Source: Portunus trituberculatus (lineage: Eukaryota; Arthropoda; Malacostraca; Decapoda; Portunidae). Taken from it: DNA of 64,000 nucleotides. The notes beneath the pieces were generated by a model. That model saw nothing but the letters and a program-made list of their open reading frames with translations, ran no database searches and was not told where the DNA came from. Position 1 is the stretch's first letter, and each line of letters opens with the position of its first letter. The stretch is from assembly GCF_017591435.1 (NCBI RefSeq), contig NC_059278.1:15789956-15853955 (forward strand), written 5' to 3'. The translations under genes and the position numbers were made by a program. Shown here one piece after another: positions 36,560 through 49,518 of the stretch.

Positions 36560-37440
36560 GCCACTTGCTCCCTCTTCACAATCTCGCCTCAGCAGCATTT
36601 ACACACCACACCTGCACCCTTCAAAAAGTATCAGGGATTAATAATTATTCGACACAGGTGAGGTAACAGGTAAATCCAGCCCTCATTTAGTTAACCCTTG
36701 ATAACAGTGAATTTCTCTCGCCCTCACACAAATGCGCGAGTGTTTTTCACATATTATTCCCATGTGCAGGTGAGCGAGCACAGGTGAGGCAGGTGGGAAT
36801 CATTCACGCACTTCCCCTTTATGCTACTCGTACGTCAGGGAGCAGCAACATTTATCATTTTCGCGAGTTATGTCTCCAAACACAAGTTCATAATTACACA
36901 CGGGCTGACATTTCCCACTCGCTAACGGCCTCAACTGAGCACTTCCTCCCGCAGGTGAATAAAAATGTAAAACTCCCGCAGCCACCCGCAATGCTCGTGT
37001 CGGTTTATTAAAGTCCCCGGTAAAAGTAGGTTCTCTGAGGTGAGGTGGAATAACTACTACGTCAATACGCAGTCAGTCATTCAGTGAAGGACGCCAGACA
37101 GAGGTGTAAAGCGTGGGGGTGTGGGGGGGAGGCTTCAACAAGTGTGTGGTGGAGGTCACGGCACACCTGTCAATCCTGAAGTGAAGGACATGTGGTAGGA
37201 TGGTAAGGATTTGAGGATGAGGGATTGTGGTGGTGGATAAAGGTGAGATGGTGATTAAGGAGGAGAGAACAGGTGAGGGATGGAGATGAGAGGACGTGGA
37301 ATAATGCGTGTGGGAGAGGATGGGAGCGGATGAAAGGTGGAAGTTAGTGAAAAGTTGGAGGGAACAGACTAAAGCAAATGCGTGGCGACTGGCGAGTGTG
37401 GAAAGGTGATAGGTGACAGCGGACGCTTCCTACGCGGGCT
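36560..37440. other. No gene seen
   Basis: Mixed sequence with a plus-strand purine-rich part (37,130-37,400, GGTGAGG/GGATG words). No exon supported. Confidence 0.5.
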
Positions 37441-37449
37441 TGTATAATG

Positions 37450-38175
37450 CTCCCCACTTCCACATCACAGTACACGAGCCACTCACTCTCGACTCTTCAC
37501 TGATCCACTCACACACCTCCACACCTTTCCATACACTGCAAACACACATTTTTTAATAACACCCATTCTCTCATATTCACAGATCATTCCACTTCCACAT
37601 TACGGTTCATGATTCCCTGCGTCTCCACACTTCACTGATCCACCTACGCACCTCCCTCCACCCTCCACACCTTTTCAAATATCACAAACGACCCTCCCCT
37701 TTTTCTTCAGAATAATATAAATTTTCTCATATTTATAGATCTCTCCACTTTCATATGACATTTCATGATCCACTAACTCCTCCACATTTCACTGATCCAC
37801 TCACGCACTTCCAAATCTTTTCAAGTACTGCAAACAACCCACTCCTGTTTTTCTATCTTTTTTACAATAATATCCACTCTCCACATATATTTATAGATCA
37901 TTGTCCACTTTCATACGACTGATGATCCACTAACGCCTCCACATCTCACTGTTCAACCTTTACCTCCCTTTGGATACTAGAAACATTCCCTTTTTAAAGA
38001 TCCCTCTTCCTACATCAATACAAACATATATCCTTCCCCTTCAACACCATAGTCCACAGTTCAGCAAGTCCTCCACATCACACTGTTCCACCTCCACACG
38101 CCCACACCCCTTCAGATACTATGAACATCCACTTTAAAAGAGAAACCATCCACCGCCATACCACTCTAGATCTTG
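37450..38175. repeat. Diverged tandem array, ~135-157 bp unit
   Basis: Five units are marked by CACTGATCCAC or its variant at 37,498, 37,634, 37,790, 37,947 and 38,081. Each unit repeats in order a CCACTTCCACAT block, CATGATCCACTAACTCC, CTCCACA-TTCACTGATCCAC, CACCTTTTCAAATACT, CAAAC, a T run, AATAATA-CCA and TTCTCATATTTATAGATC. No ORF spans it. Confidence 0.7.
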
Positions 38176-38189
38176 TTTCTCCACTACAC

Positions 38190-39327
38190 CATTATCACGT
38201 TCCACATCAACCCTTCTAAATACAACAAACTCTCTTCTCTCTTTTCTTTTCATTAGCTTTATTCCTATCCCTCCTCTCTTTTTATTTTTCTACCTTCCCC
38301 TTCCTTCCCATACTTTACCTACGCCATTCCTTCTTTTTACTTACATTTCCCGTCCCTCTCTTTCCCTCCCTCACGGAAACAGTAACCCTCATCCCTGCAG
38401 AACACTCACCCTCGCCCCTTCCCTCTGACCACAGCACACACACCACGCGCACCACACGCCATCTTCCTCCACCACCAAGCTGTCGAAATCACACGAAGTG
38501 ACCGCCACTCTTATGTTCCCGCGGCCACAGCTAAACCTCGCCACAGAAGGACCACAACGAGCCTTTCTCCCGCCCTTCTTCAATCCTAGCGCTTCCTTTG
38601 GAGTCCCCACGCGCCTCAGTGAGCAGCGCAGGTGATCAAAGACTCTCGCCTCCCTCACGTGTAGAATGGCCAGGTAAATAAATGAGTGAAGGTTATTGCT
38701 TAATGGTGAATGAGTGACGGTGGTGAGGAGGTAATGAGGCAGGTGTAAGTCAGCAGGTACGTGTTAATATTTACATAATGGTGAGGATAGAAGGAAAAGG
38801 GGACGTGTGTGTATTGTGTGCTTCGTGATTGGGCCACATACCTACACACACATACAGACACATATACACACAGACACACATTCACCCAGACACACACACA
38901 CGGGAGTTAGCTTGAAAGGGGGGAGGTTAAGCAAACAAATAGGGAGTGAGCAGAGGCAGGGAGACACAGTGTATGAAGGAGGGAAGTCAACGAGTATACA
39001 AAGAGGAGTGTTGGGGAGCAGAGTCTAGACACCAGCCAGAGCTATGAAGAGAAACCCTCCTCCAAAAAACGTCCCCCTCAAACAATATTTTTAAGCCATT
39101 CTCTTGTTCTTATACACGCGTCAAGGGGAGGGAGTGGCTAAGGGCGTGAGGGGGTGGTGGGCAGTGGAAGTCTTAGTAGCATTCACCACCTCACTTTATA
39201 AAGGTCTGGAGTGGCGAAGGAAGACTAAATGATGTAGGTTCGTGTATAGAAGTGTGTTTGTGTGTGTCGGGGGTAGAGGGGGGGTGGGGGATGCGTTTGT
39301 GTGTGCGCGTGCTACCGTGACTGTCTT

Positions 39328-39330
<3 letters not shown>
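38190..39330. other. No confirmed gene
   Basis: Contains a minus-strand open frame at 38,409-38,658 ending on a GTGAGT donor but lacking an in-frame ATG, short CA-rich tracts around 38,840-38,900, and nothing else recognisable. Confidence 0.4.
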
Positions 39331-39333
<3 letters not shown>

Positions 39334-39375
<42 letters not shown>

Positions 39376-39610
39376 ACTCCCGCCTTCTCTGTCTCTATCT
39401 CTTTCTCTCTTTAAGGTTACTGGTACACGCTATGTTGTTACGTGGTGGTGGTGGTGGTGGTGGTGGTGGTGGTGGTGGTGGTGGTGGTGGTGGTGGCGGC
39501 GGTGGTGATGGTGGTGATTGGTGGGTGTTTTTTTTTCTTTTCTGTATAAAGGCAAAGATTGTTTTTCTTTTTTCTTTTTTGAGCTACAGATTAAATGCCA
39601 AAAACCATGA

Positions 39611-39645
<35 letters not shown>

Positions 39646-39681
39646 CGCACTAACGGAAGCTGACATCGTACAGTACGACCT

Positions 39682-39740
<59 letters not shown>

Positions 39741-39861
39741 TCTCCTTCCTTCTCCTGACGCTGACCGCTTTCCAGGGCCACGGCCAGTCTTACCCTAAGG
39801 GCCTCCCCGCCGCCACTGCCGCCACTGCCACTACCTTCATTCACTCTACGGGCCTACTTTC

Positions 39862-39923
<62 letters not shown>

Positions 39924-39990
39924 ATACATTAGTTTCTTTTAATCTTATTTGTGCTTTTTATTACGTTTCTTGTTTCGTATAAAACTCTCT

Positions 39991-40050
<60 letters not shown>

Positions 40051-40196
40051 TAGCTTTCTCTCTTTTCCTGTTAATGTTATATCTTATTTCGCTTTATCAT
40101 CTTCTTCCTCTTCTTTCTTCCCTTCTTATCACTCTCCCTTCCTATTTTCTGCTGTTAGACATGTTCATTTGTCATGCACGGTGGAGGAAGAAAATA

Positions 40197-40249
<53 letters not shown>

Positions 40250-40484
40250 TAATTTCACCTCCATCCTTCGTTTCTTTCACTCTTCCTTTACTCATTTCTA
40301 TCAGCTTTCGTTCAGTACTTCTTTCTTCTTCCTCTTTCTTCCTCTCCACTTCATTTCCTCCTTCCTGCTTCCCCACTGCCGCCGCCACACCCCATTTTTT
40401 TTTGCCTCCCCACTCCCCACTGTCTGAGCTTCTTCCTCCACGCCACTAAGACTCATTATATTAAGACTTTTTCCTCCCTTCACC

Positions 40485-40558
<74 letters not shown>

Positions 40559-40603
40559 TTCCTCCCTTCGTACTTTTTCCCTTCCGTCTCTTAGTACTCT
40601 TGA

Positions 40604-40662
<59 letters not shown>

Positions 40663-40749
40663 ATTGACTTTTTTCCTATTACTTCTTGTTTTTATCTAAG
40701 TCTCCCCTATTCTTCCTCTCTTTCGGTTCTCTCTTAGCGGAAGTTAGAG

Positions 40750-40793
<44 letters not shown>

Positions 40794-40818
40794 TAGAGGA
40801 ATCCATATTTATACCCAG

Positions 40819-40870
<52 letters not shown>
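39334..40870. repeat. Microsatellite cluster (GT, GGT, TC, AC, GA)
   Basis: Main arrays: (GT)n 39,334-39,373; (GGT)n 39,440-39,510; (TC)n 39,613-39,639; (AC)n 39,685-39,738; (TC)n 39,866-39,910, 39,993-40,046, 40,198-40,242, 40,489-40,555 and 40,603-40,657; (AC)n 40,752-40,791; (AG)n 40,823-40,873. The spacers are mostly pyrimidine-rich on the plus strand. No gene. Confidence 0.95.
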
Positions 40871-40880
<10 letters not shown>

Positions 40881-41114
40881 AGGCATGATCTTCACCTAAC
40901 GCTCATATTACTTTGGGGACAGACTGGAGAAACTCATTCCACTTCCCCCTCCACTATACTCCACCTGCTCCTCCTCCCAACTCTCTCTCTCTCCTTACCT
41001 GCCCAGTGCCCACTCAATCCCAACCACGTAACAACCCCCTCCCCTCCCCTGCCCCACAGAACTCTCAGCCCCCGACTCCTCCCCGCCCACCAGATGCTAA
41101 AAGGTCTTGGACAG

Positions 41115-41835
<721 letters not shown>

Positions 41836-41837
<2 letters not shown>

Positions 41838-42129
41838 CACTGTTTGATCTGCTGCAGTCTCTGACGAGACAGCCAGACGTTACCCTACGGAACGAGCTCA
41901 GAGCTCATTATTTCCGATTTTGGGATAGGCCTGAGACCAGGCACACACCACACACCGGGACAACAAGGTCACAACTCCTCGATTTACATCCCGTACCTAC
42001 TCACTGCTAGGTGAACAGTGAACAGGGGCTACACGTGAAAGGAGACACACCCAAATATCTCCACACGGCCGGGGAATCGAACTCCGGTCCTCTGACTTGT
42101 GAAGCCAGCGCTCTAACCACTGAGCTACC

Positions 42130-42131
<2 letters not shown>
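41836..42131 (-). mobile_element. tRNA-Val-derived SINE, copy C (variant head)
   Basis: On the minus strand the head reads GGTAGCTCAGTGGTTAGAGC with a TTCACAA anticodon loop (CAC, valine) and B box GAGTTCGATTCC, closer to a normal tRNA than copies A, B and D. The junction after the head differs, but the rest of the body (CACCTAGCAGTGAGTAGGTA, GGTCTCAGGCCTA, GAGCTCTGAGCTCG) is shared. (GT)n at 42,132-42,204 abuts the head and (GT)n at 41,779-41,835 the tail side. Confidence 0.82.
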
Positions 42132-43124
<993 letters not shown>

Positions 43125-43158
<34 letters not shown>

Positions 43159-44577
43159 GAGGAGGAGGAGGAGGAGGAGGGATTGGACAGCTATTAAAGA
43201 AGAAAGAAGGGAAAGAAGACAAGAGAGGATTGGGGGAAAGCAAGAGGAAGGAATTAAAAACATTAAGTGGTGGTAAGAGGAGGAAGGAGGAGCCAGGGAG
43301 GGCAATGAGGCGGAGGAAGAGGAGGCGGACGAAATGTGGGAGCAAGAAGAAAGAGAAATAAAGAAGTGAGGAAACTGAAGGAGAAGAAAGGAAAGAAGGA
43401 AAAGAAGGATGACATGAGGTACGGAGGAGTGAAGGGGAAAAGAAGGAGGAGGAGGAGGAGGAGGAGGAGGAGGAGGAACGAGTGGATTAGGTCACGGTGA
43501 ACTGGACCACCACCACCACCACCGCCACCGCCACCAGGAAACACCAGCTATAACGTGTAATGTAGGAAGCTTTCGTCTGTTACCTCCACCCACCTCTCCC
43601 TCCCACCTCCCACGCAGCACAATTCCTCCTCACACCGCAGAAGACGCATTATCATCATCTTAACTCGAGGCGGAGCACTGCAGCCTGACAACAAATGTGG
43701 TTCTCCGGTCTTCTTACCCCGAAACGTCTCACTAACACAGTAGGAAACCATTCTGGCCCTTAGGCACTCCACTGACTACACCTTAAGACTCTACTGCCAT
43801 CTACCCTTCCCCAACCCCCCAACTCCAAGGCCACCCCTGTCACCGCCACCACTAACCCTTCCCTTACTCCCAATCCCCAACCTCAAGGACAACCCCTACA
43901 CTGCAACCAACCCCAACCAGTCCCCACCACCACTGTCCAGAAACTCGTAACTTCAGTGGAACATTACTCGCTCTAAGTCAGAACTCGTAACACCACCTCA
44001 ACATCACCACCTTGAGGAGTTGCAACACCACCGCCACCACCATCGCCACCACTACCACCCGTACACTTCCCTCTCACCTGTCTGGCGTGAGGACACATAA
44101 CTTTGCCTCACCACTATCACCACCTCTCATACTCACACCACCACCATCCCCACCACCTCGCTTACTCAGTTTAACATTGTCATACTCATGAATCGTGACT
44201 CATAAAAAATGCAGCTCCTTCGGGATCATTTGCATCGAGGTCTCCACTTACACTAGAGAACCTTTGCAAAGTTCCCGACACCCACACCTTCAGGAATGCA
44301 GGACTTCCCCTCCACCTCCTTCAGACGTGACAGGAGAGCACAAGTGGCCTCCTCACCACAATACACCACCGCCACTGCGTCCACTTCGGTGAGTAAAAAT
44401 AAGAAGATATAAAAAAGGAGACTGACCGGTTTGCTATCACTCCCTTACATTGAAGGTGACAGAAGGACGCACCGAGGGACCTCCCGCCAGCCACAACACA
44501 GACGCTGAGTGCTGACTGCCGAGGATAAACACTCTCATTGCTTCCCTCCACCTCAGCATCCTTCACCACATCCTCAC
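43125..44577. other. Purine-rich then (CCA)-rich DNA, no gene confirmed
   Basis: GGA/GAAAG-rich plus-strand DNA to about 43,480 with (GGA)n at 43,445-43,476, then C- and A-rich sequence with imperfect CCACCA repeats around 43,500-43,535 and 43,800-44,160. No exon supported. Confidence 0.6.
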
Positions 44578-44814
44578 TCGGATACTAACATTACGACTCT
44601 TCCGCAATCCTTTGTCTCGCGTGTCCTCCTCCTCGTCCACGCTGTCCTCCGTCACCTCTAGCGCCTCCTCGATCTCCGGCATGTCCAGGGCGTCGTCTTC
44701 CACCAGCAGGGCGCCCTCGCGGTAGAACACCCCGCCCGTGTGTCTGTGGAGGCGCGCCCGCACAGCACCCGTCATGATGTTAAACACCTGTGTGGCCCGC
44801 ATCTTGGCAGGCAT
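44578..44814 (-). CDS. Candidate alternative first coding exon (SASH1-like gene?)
   Basis: From ATG at 44,814 an open frame of 79 codons runs to a GTGAGG donor after 44,578, ending in phase 0. The peptide starts MPAKMRATQVFNIMTGAVR, has an acidic middle (EEALEVTEDSVDEEEDTRDK) and ends RKSRNVSIR. A CpG-rich region lies upstream. I recognise no domain. It sits 11.6 kb upstream of the large SASH1-like exon on the same strand with no other gene between. Phase 0 would fit the acceptor near 32,994. It could equally start an unrelated minus-strand gene. Confidence 0.45.
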
Positions 44815-45120
44815 AGTGGTGGTGGTGATGGTGGTGGCGCGGGACACACACCTGTGGGAACACCTGTCTGTGCACTCAGTGGGCGGCCCTTGGGGAGCAC
44901 GCGGGGATCAGGTGGTGCTGCGAGAACACGTGATCTGGTGTTTCCAAGAAGCACCTGCAGTCAATCAAGACAGAGAGCAGCACGTTTCAACCCGCAACAG
45001 CACCACAACACCACAGCACCACAGCACACCGCCTTGTCCTGCCTGGCACACAGCGCGGTAATCACTGCTCTCGCCTCGCGGCCACGCCCTGCACTGGGCT
45101 TCCGAGGCACACGCTGCTGC

Positions 45121-45274
45121 CTCGCCTCGCCTCGCCTCGCCTCGCCCCGCACTGCTCTTGACGCCGTGAAGGAACCGCGTCTCAGCCGAGCAGGGGAGAG
45201 GGATGCCCTTGAGGACCCCGACCGCAGGCTACGGGGGGAGGCAGTGACACGTGCCCCTACCCTGTACCCAACTC

Positions 45275-45327
<53 letters not shown>

Positions 45328-45335
45328 AACCCGTC
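45121..45335. repeat. (CTCGC)n and (TC)n
   Basis: Five CTCGC units at about 45,121-45,146 and about 22 TC units at 45,280-45,325. Confidence 0.9.
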
Positions 45336-45559
45336 ATATAACCATATCTAAGCCACACAAATATCTACACTTCTTGTAACCCCAGACAAGATTTGAAACA
45401 CGTTTGCTACACAGTAGAACACTCCGCCACGACCCGTCCCATTCGAGGTTGCCAGTTCCCCCACTCCCTCCCTTCCTGTCTTGGTGAACACAACAAGCAC
45501 GGAGGGCATACATAATGTGATTGTGTGTTTACCTACCGCGAGCTCAAGGTTGTTAGTGC

Positions 45560-45565
45560 AGCAGT

Positions 45566-45639
<74 letters not shown>

Positions 45640-45660
45640 CAGTAGCAGTAGAAGTAGTAA

Positions 45661-45710
<50 letters not shown>

Positions 45711-45842
45711 AGGAGGACAAAATGGAAGAGGTAACAGTAAAAAAAAGAATAAAGGTAAGAATGAAGAAGGAAAATAACACAGTAAGAATAGGAGGAATTT
45801 ACTAATATAGAAGAAACGTAGCCATGTAAGCACTTGCGTACG

Positions 45843-45909
<67 letters not shown>
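45560..45909. repeat. (CAG)n(GTA)n compound and (AC)n
   Basis: About 15 CAG units (45,560-45,606) pass directly into GTA repeats with CAG and AAA variants to 45,708; about 32 AC units follow at 45,846-45,909. CAG to TAG transitions can explain the junction. Confidence 0.95.
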
Positions 45910-45911
<2 letters not shown>

Positions 45912-46280
45912 AGGGACAGATGCATGTATACCTGAAGACGTCCTTATAAAAATTCACACGAACACACATGCTCATACATACAAACAAACACACACACATG
46001 AACCTGACGGTGTTGTAAGAGTGGGGAAGCTTGATCTATGCACACCCCCAACTAAACCCCAACACCACCCAAGACAACAACCCCCGCCCCCCTCTCCCCA
46101 CCAACCCCCCTGCACCGGACAAGCCAAACCCAGTAGTCCTTGGCTTTTTTTCCCTTTAACACCTCAAATCCTTCAAGCCAGTCCCCCCGCCCCATCCAAT
46201 TTAGTGACTGTTCCCCCCACGCCCCATTACCACTCCTTCACCCCCCAATCATCTCGTTAATTCTTTGTTTTTTTTGTTTC

Positions 46281-46283
<3 letters not shown>

Positions 46284-46324
<41 letters not shown>

Positions 46325-46449
46325 CAATGACTATGCATACAGAAACTTGAGCTGTTGGTAAGGGGTCAGCAACAGCAAAAAAAGAAAGATACAAAGAAAA
46401 AGGAAGAAAAAAAAAAAAAAAAGGTTAAACAACATACTTCTCTTGTCCT

Positions 46450-46511
<62 letters not shown>

Positions 46512-46524
46512 GTGCGATCACGCT

Positions 46525-46573
<49 letters not shown>

Positions 46574-46796
46574 CCTTGGGTAACTGGGTTGGGGTGGTAT
46601 TGGGAAGTAGGGTGGGGGGGTTTGGAGGAATAGGGCATGTCAGTGGGTCGCCTGCCCATCTGTTCTGTATCAAGTGAACACCCCTCCTTCCCCTCACCAC
46701 TCCCTCTCTATTTTGTGCGTTCTCCCCTCCCCCGTCCCAGTGGTGTTCCTTGGCGTAAGTGTACACAAGAAGAGATAAATGCGACAAGCTGTGTAA

Positions 46797-46885
<89 letters not shown>
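46284..46885. repeat. Microsatellite cluster (GA, GT, AC, GT)
   Basis: (GA)n 46,284-46,322; (GT)n 46,451-46,504; (AC)n 46,530-46,571; (GT)n 46,799-46,885. No gene. Confidence 0.95.
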
Positions 46886-46889
<4 letters not shown>

Positions 46890-47030
46890 TTGCTCGGCGG
46901 CAGATCAGCATTTATGTGGAAACCGAAAAAAAAAAAAAAAAAAAACATCACGGCTTTCCCTGATTTCTAGTTTGTTTGACCACTTATCTGTCTGCTGCTA
47001 CTATAGTGTGTGTGTGTGTGTGTGTGTGTG

Positions 47031-47289
47031 TAATTCACCACCACGGACGCCTGCTAGTCACCCAGCCAGTCTTCCCCATTACGGAGCGAGCTCAGAGCTC
47101 ATAGACCGATCTTCGGGTAGGACTGAGACCACAACACCCTCCACACACCAGGAAAGCGAGGTCACAACCCCTCGAGTTACATCCCGTACCTATTTACTGC
47201 TAGGTGAACAGGGGCCACACATTAAGAGGCTTGCCCAGTTGCCTCGCCCTCTCGATTGTGAGTCGAGCGTGCTAACCACTACACTAGGC

Positions 47290-47291
<2 letters not shown>
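47031..47291 (-). mobile_element. tRNA-Val-derived SINE, copy D
   Basis: On the minus strand the head GTGTAGTGGTTAGCACGCTC with the CTCACAA loop is followed by a deletion removing the B box (ATCGAGAGGGCGAGGCAACT), then the full shared body including ACTCGAGGGGTTGTGACC and GAGCTCTGAGCTCGC. (GT)n at 47,292-47,374 abuts the head and (GT)n at 47,007-47,030 abuts the GGTGAATT tail, so this copy is CA-flanked on both sides like copy A. Confidence 0.85.
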
Positions 47292-47374
<83 letters not shown>

Positions 47375-47850
47375 TCCTCCTGCCGCGTCAGGAATCAGGA
47401 TGTGGGTCAGGGTGATGGGTGAGCAGTCCTTCTAGTTCAAGGCCTATAGCACGATGCATCTCGGAGGGAAAGGGTGCTGGGGTGCCATTAACGGAGGTGC
47501 GGGTGGGAGATGCGATGAAGGGGGCGGCACTTCTGTCAATAAGGGGATGGGAAGCGTGCAACTTGATGGGAAGAGAAATACGGAGATGGATCGAGGGGAG
47601 TGTCTAATGAAGGGACACAAGTGATGGGTTTCTACTGAAGGGATCATGGGACACCTTCGCAGACTGATGGGGAAGGTTAAGCTAGGGATGCTGGTGGGAG
47701 GGAAAGAAAAGGCCTCGCACCTGAAAGCGTGAGGGAAGCTGGCAGACTGACGAGCTGCCTGATTGGCTTCCGGCACATCACAGTCTGTTCCTGCTGCTCG
47801 TTTTCTCTTTGTGGCTGAAGATGGCAAGCGTGTCTGGGGTGATTACTTTT
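47375..47850. other. No gene seen
   Basis: G-rich plus-strand sequence with recurrent GATGGG/AGGGA words. No exon supported. Confidence 0.5.
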
Positions 47851-47851
47851 A

Positions 47852-47852
<1 letters not shown>

Positions 47853-47941
<89 letters not shown>
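47853..47941. repeat. Compound (TC)n(GT)n
   Basis: About 12 TC units directly followed by about 32 GT units, 16 bases beyond the donor of the exon at 47,957. Confidence 0.95.
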
Positions 47942-47945
<4 letters not shown>

Positions 47946-47956
47946 AAGGGACCTAC

Positions 47957-48250
47957 CTTGCTCACACTCCTGGAACGCGTCACCCTGCGGCCGGCCACCA
48001 GCAGGGAGGCCACGAGGGGCTGCTTCAGGAGGGCCAGGCTGTCGCGGCGCCTCAGCCCCGAGGGACTCAGCACGGACTCCCGCAGACGCTGACCCAGGCC
48101 CGCACGGGGGGACTTGCGGCGGTGCTGGGGAGGGGGGCTGGCGGGGGTCACCACCATCACACTCTCCCCACCACCACTACTGCTCACCACCACCACCGCC
48201 GCCGCCCCCACCACGCCCCGCCCTCCAACACCCACGTCCTCCACCACCAT
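47957..48250 (-). CDS. Candidate alternative first coding exon (SASH1-like gene?)
   Basis: ATG at 48,250 opens 98 codons ending in phase 0 at a GTAGGT donor after 47,957. The product begins MVVEDVGVGG and is glycine/valine-rich for ~35 residues. It then becomes a basic Ser/Arg-rich segment (RKSPRAGLGQRLRESVLSPS, RRRDSLALLKQPL) ending VTRSRSVSK, typical of phosphorylated disordered regions. CpG-rich DNA lies upstream. No domain is recognised. The link to the SASH1-like gene rests on strand, phase and absence of another host gene. The frame of the exon at 44,578-44,814 does not accept it, so the two would be alternatives rather than consecutive exons. Confidence 0.4.
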
Positions 48251-49518
48251 CGTTAACTCGTCGGCGCACACACGAAATGGACGGTGTTCCCAAAGTCACT
48301 CAGCGCTCATCTTCCCACGGCGGGAAAGACGGGCGGTGACGGCACACACACACAGACACACACACGGCTCCGCTTCACAGTTCTGGGCTTGTAATCAACA
48401 CTTAAGTTTATCACGCCCCTTTTTTTTCCCTCTCGGCGTTCTTCTCGCCTCGCGACACACACACAGACAGACAGACACGAGGCTGCCAGGCGGGGGTGCA
48501 CGAGACAAGAGGAGCGGGAGCCACTGCGGCAGGGCGTGTTCCTTCCCTTGTTGCTGTGCTCTTGTCACTTTCCTGGGGACCTTAACTTGTCTACTGAGCA
48601 CACGGGGAGGGGTTGGGGAGGGTGGGGTGAGGGTGGGTGAGGGCGGGTGCAATCTTCTACGTAGGGTGATGCTTTGAGTCTTACAATCTCTTTTTTTTTT
48701 CTATTTTCTTACGTAACTAGGTCTCTGTGTCTCTTTATCACTGGCACGACACACAGGCGAGGTTGTCTACTAGTACTGTCTACTGGGGGGAGGGGGCGGA
48801 GGGCAGGCATGCAGGCGTTGTTGGTTCGTGAGCGACTCAAACACTGATCTCAACTCTGACCCGACACAAGCTATGCCCTCGTGAGTGCTTCTCGTCCCTT
48901 CACTGTGAGGCCAACTGGAAGGCAAGACACACGTGAATAACACCAACACACGCACACGCAAACAAAAAACACAGAGACACACACGAACACATGCAAAAAA
49001 AAAAAAAGTAGAAAAAAGTAGAAACATCAAAACCCTCCCAAAAACCACCAGAACCATTATTTTTTCTCCTTACCACAAGAATCACGAAATAATGAAGTTA
49101 CCCCCCACAAAAACCCCTCCATTGAATGAGAGAAAACGTGACTATCAGAAAACGGACCATAACATTACAAGAGCCGACGTCGGGATGGGGGAGAGCGAGG
49201 GGGTGGGAGAAGCGGCACGGACAGGTAAACTCCCCCAGAGCGCTCCCCCACAACCCCTGCACCTACACGCACGCCCCTACCGTTATCTGAAGGCCACGTA
49301 GGCACGGCGAGGCACGGTTGGGCACGAAGAGTCAAGGCAAAACACTCCCCCTCACACACCTCTCGCTCCTAACCCTTTCTTAACAAATTCAGAAGACTAC
49401 GATTAACTCCTCCTCCTCCTCCTCTTCTTCCCCACATCCTCCTCCTCCTCCTCCTCCTCGGTCATTCAAGCGTCTCTCCTCCACTCTTCAGTACACGGTA
49501 ATGAATCTTGCGTCACGT
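48251..49518. other. CpG-containing upstream region, no gene seen
   Basis: Possible promoter region of the exon ending at 48,250 (GC-rich to about 48,660), then mixed DNA with imperfect (TCC)n near 49,410-49,460. No exon supported. Confidence 0.45.

Noticed and set aside
38409..38658. Minus-strand frame ending in REGAR before a GTGAGT donor, phase 0
   Set aside because: The phase would fit the SASH1-like acceptor, but the frame begins with GTG and has no in-frame ATG, so at most it is a non-coding 5' exon.
42071..42131. Functional tRNA-Val(CAC) gene in copy C
   Set aside because: It is more tRNA-like than the others, but it is joined to the SINE body and has no independent termination signal.
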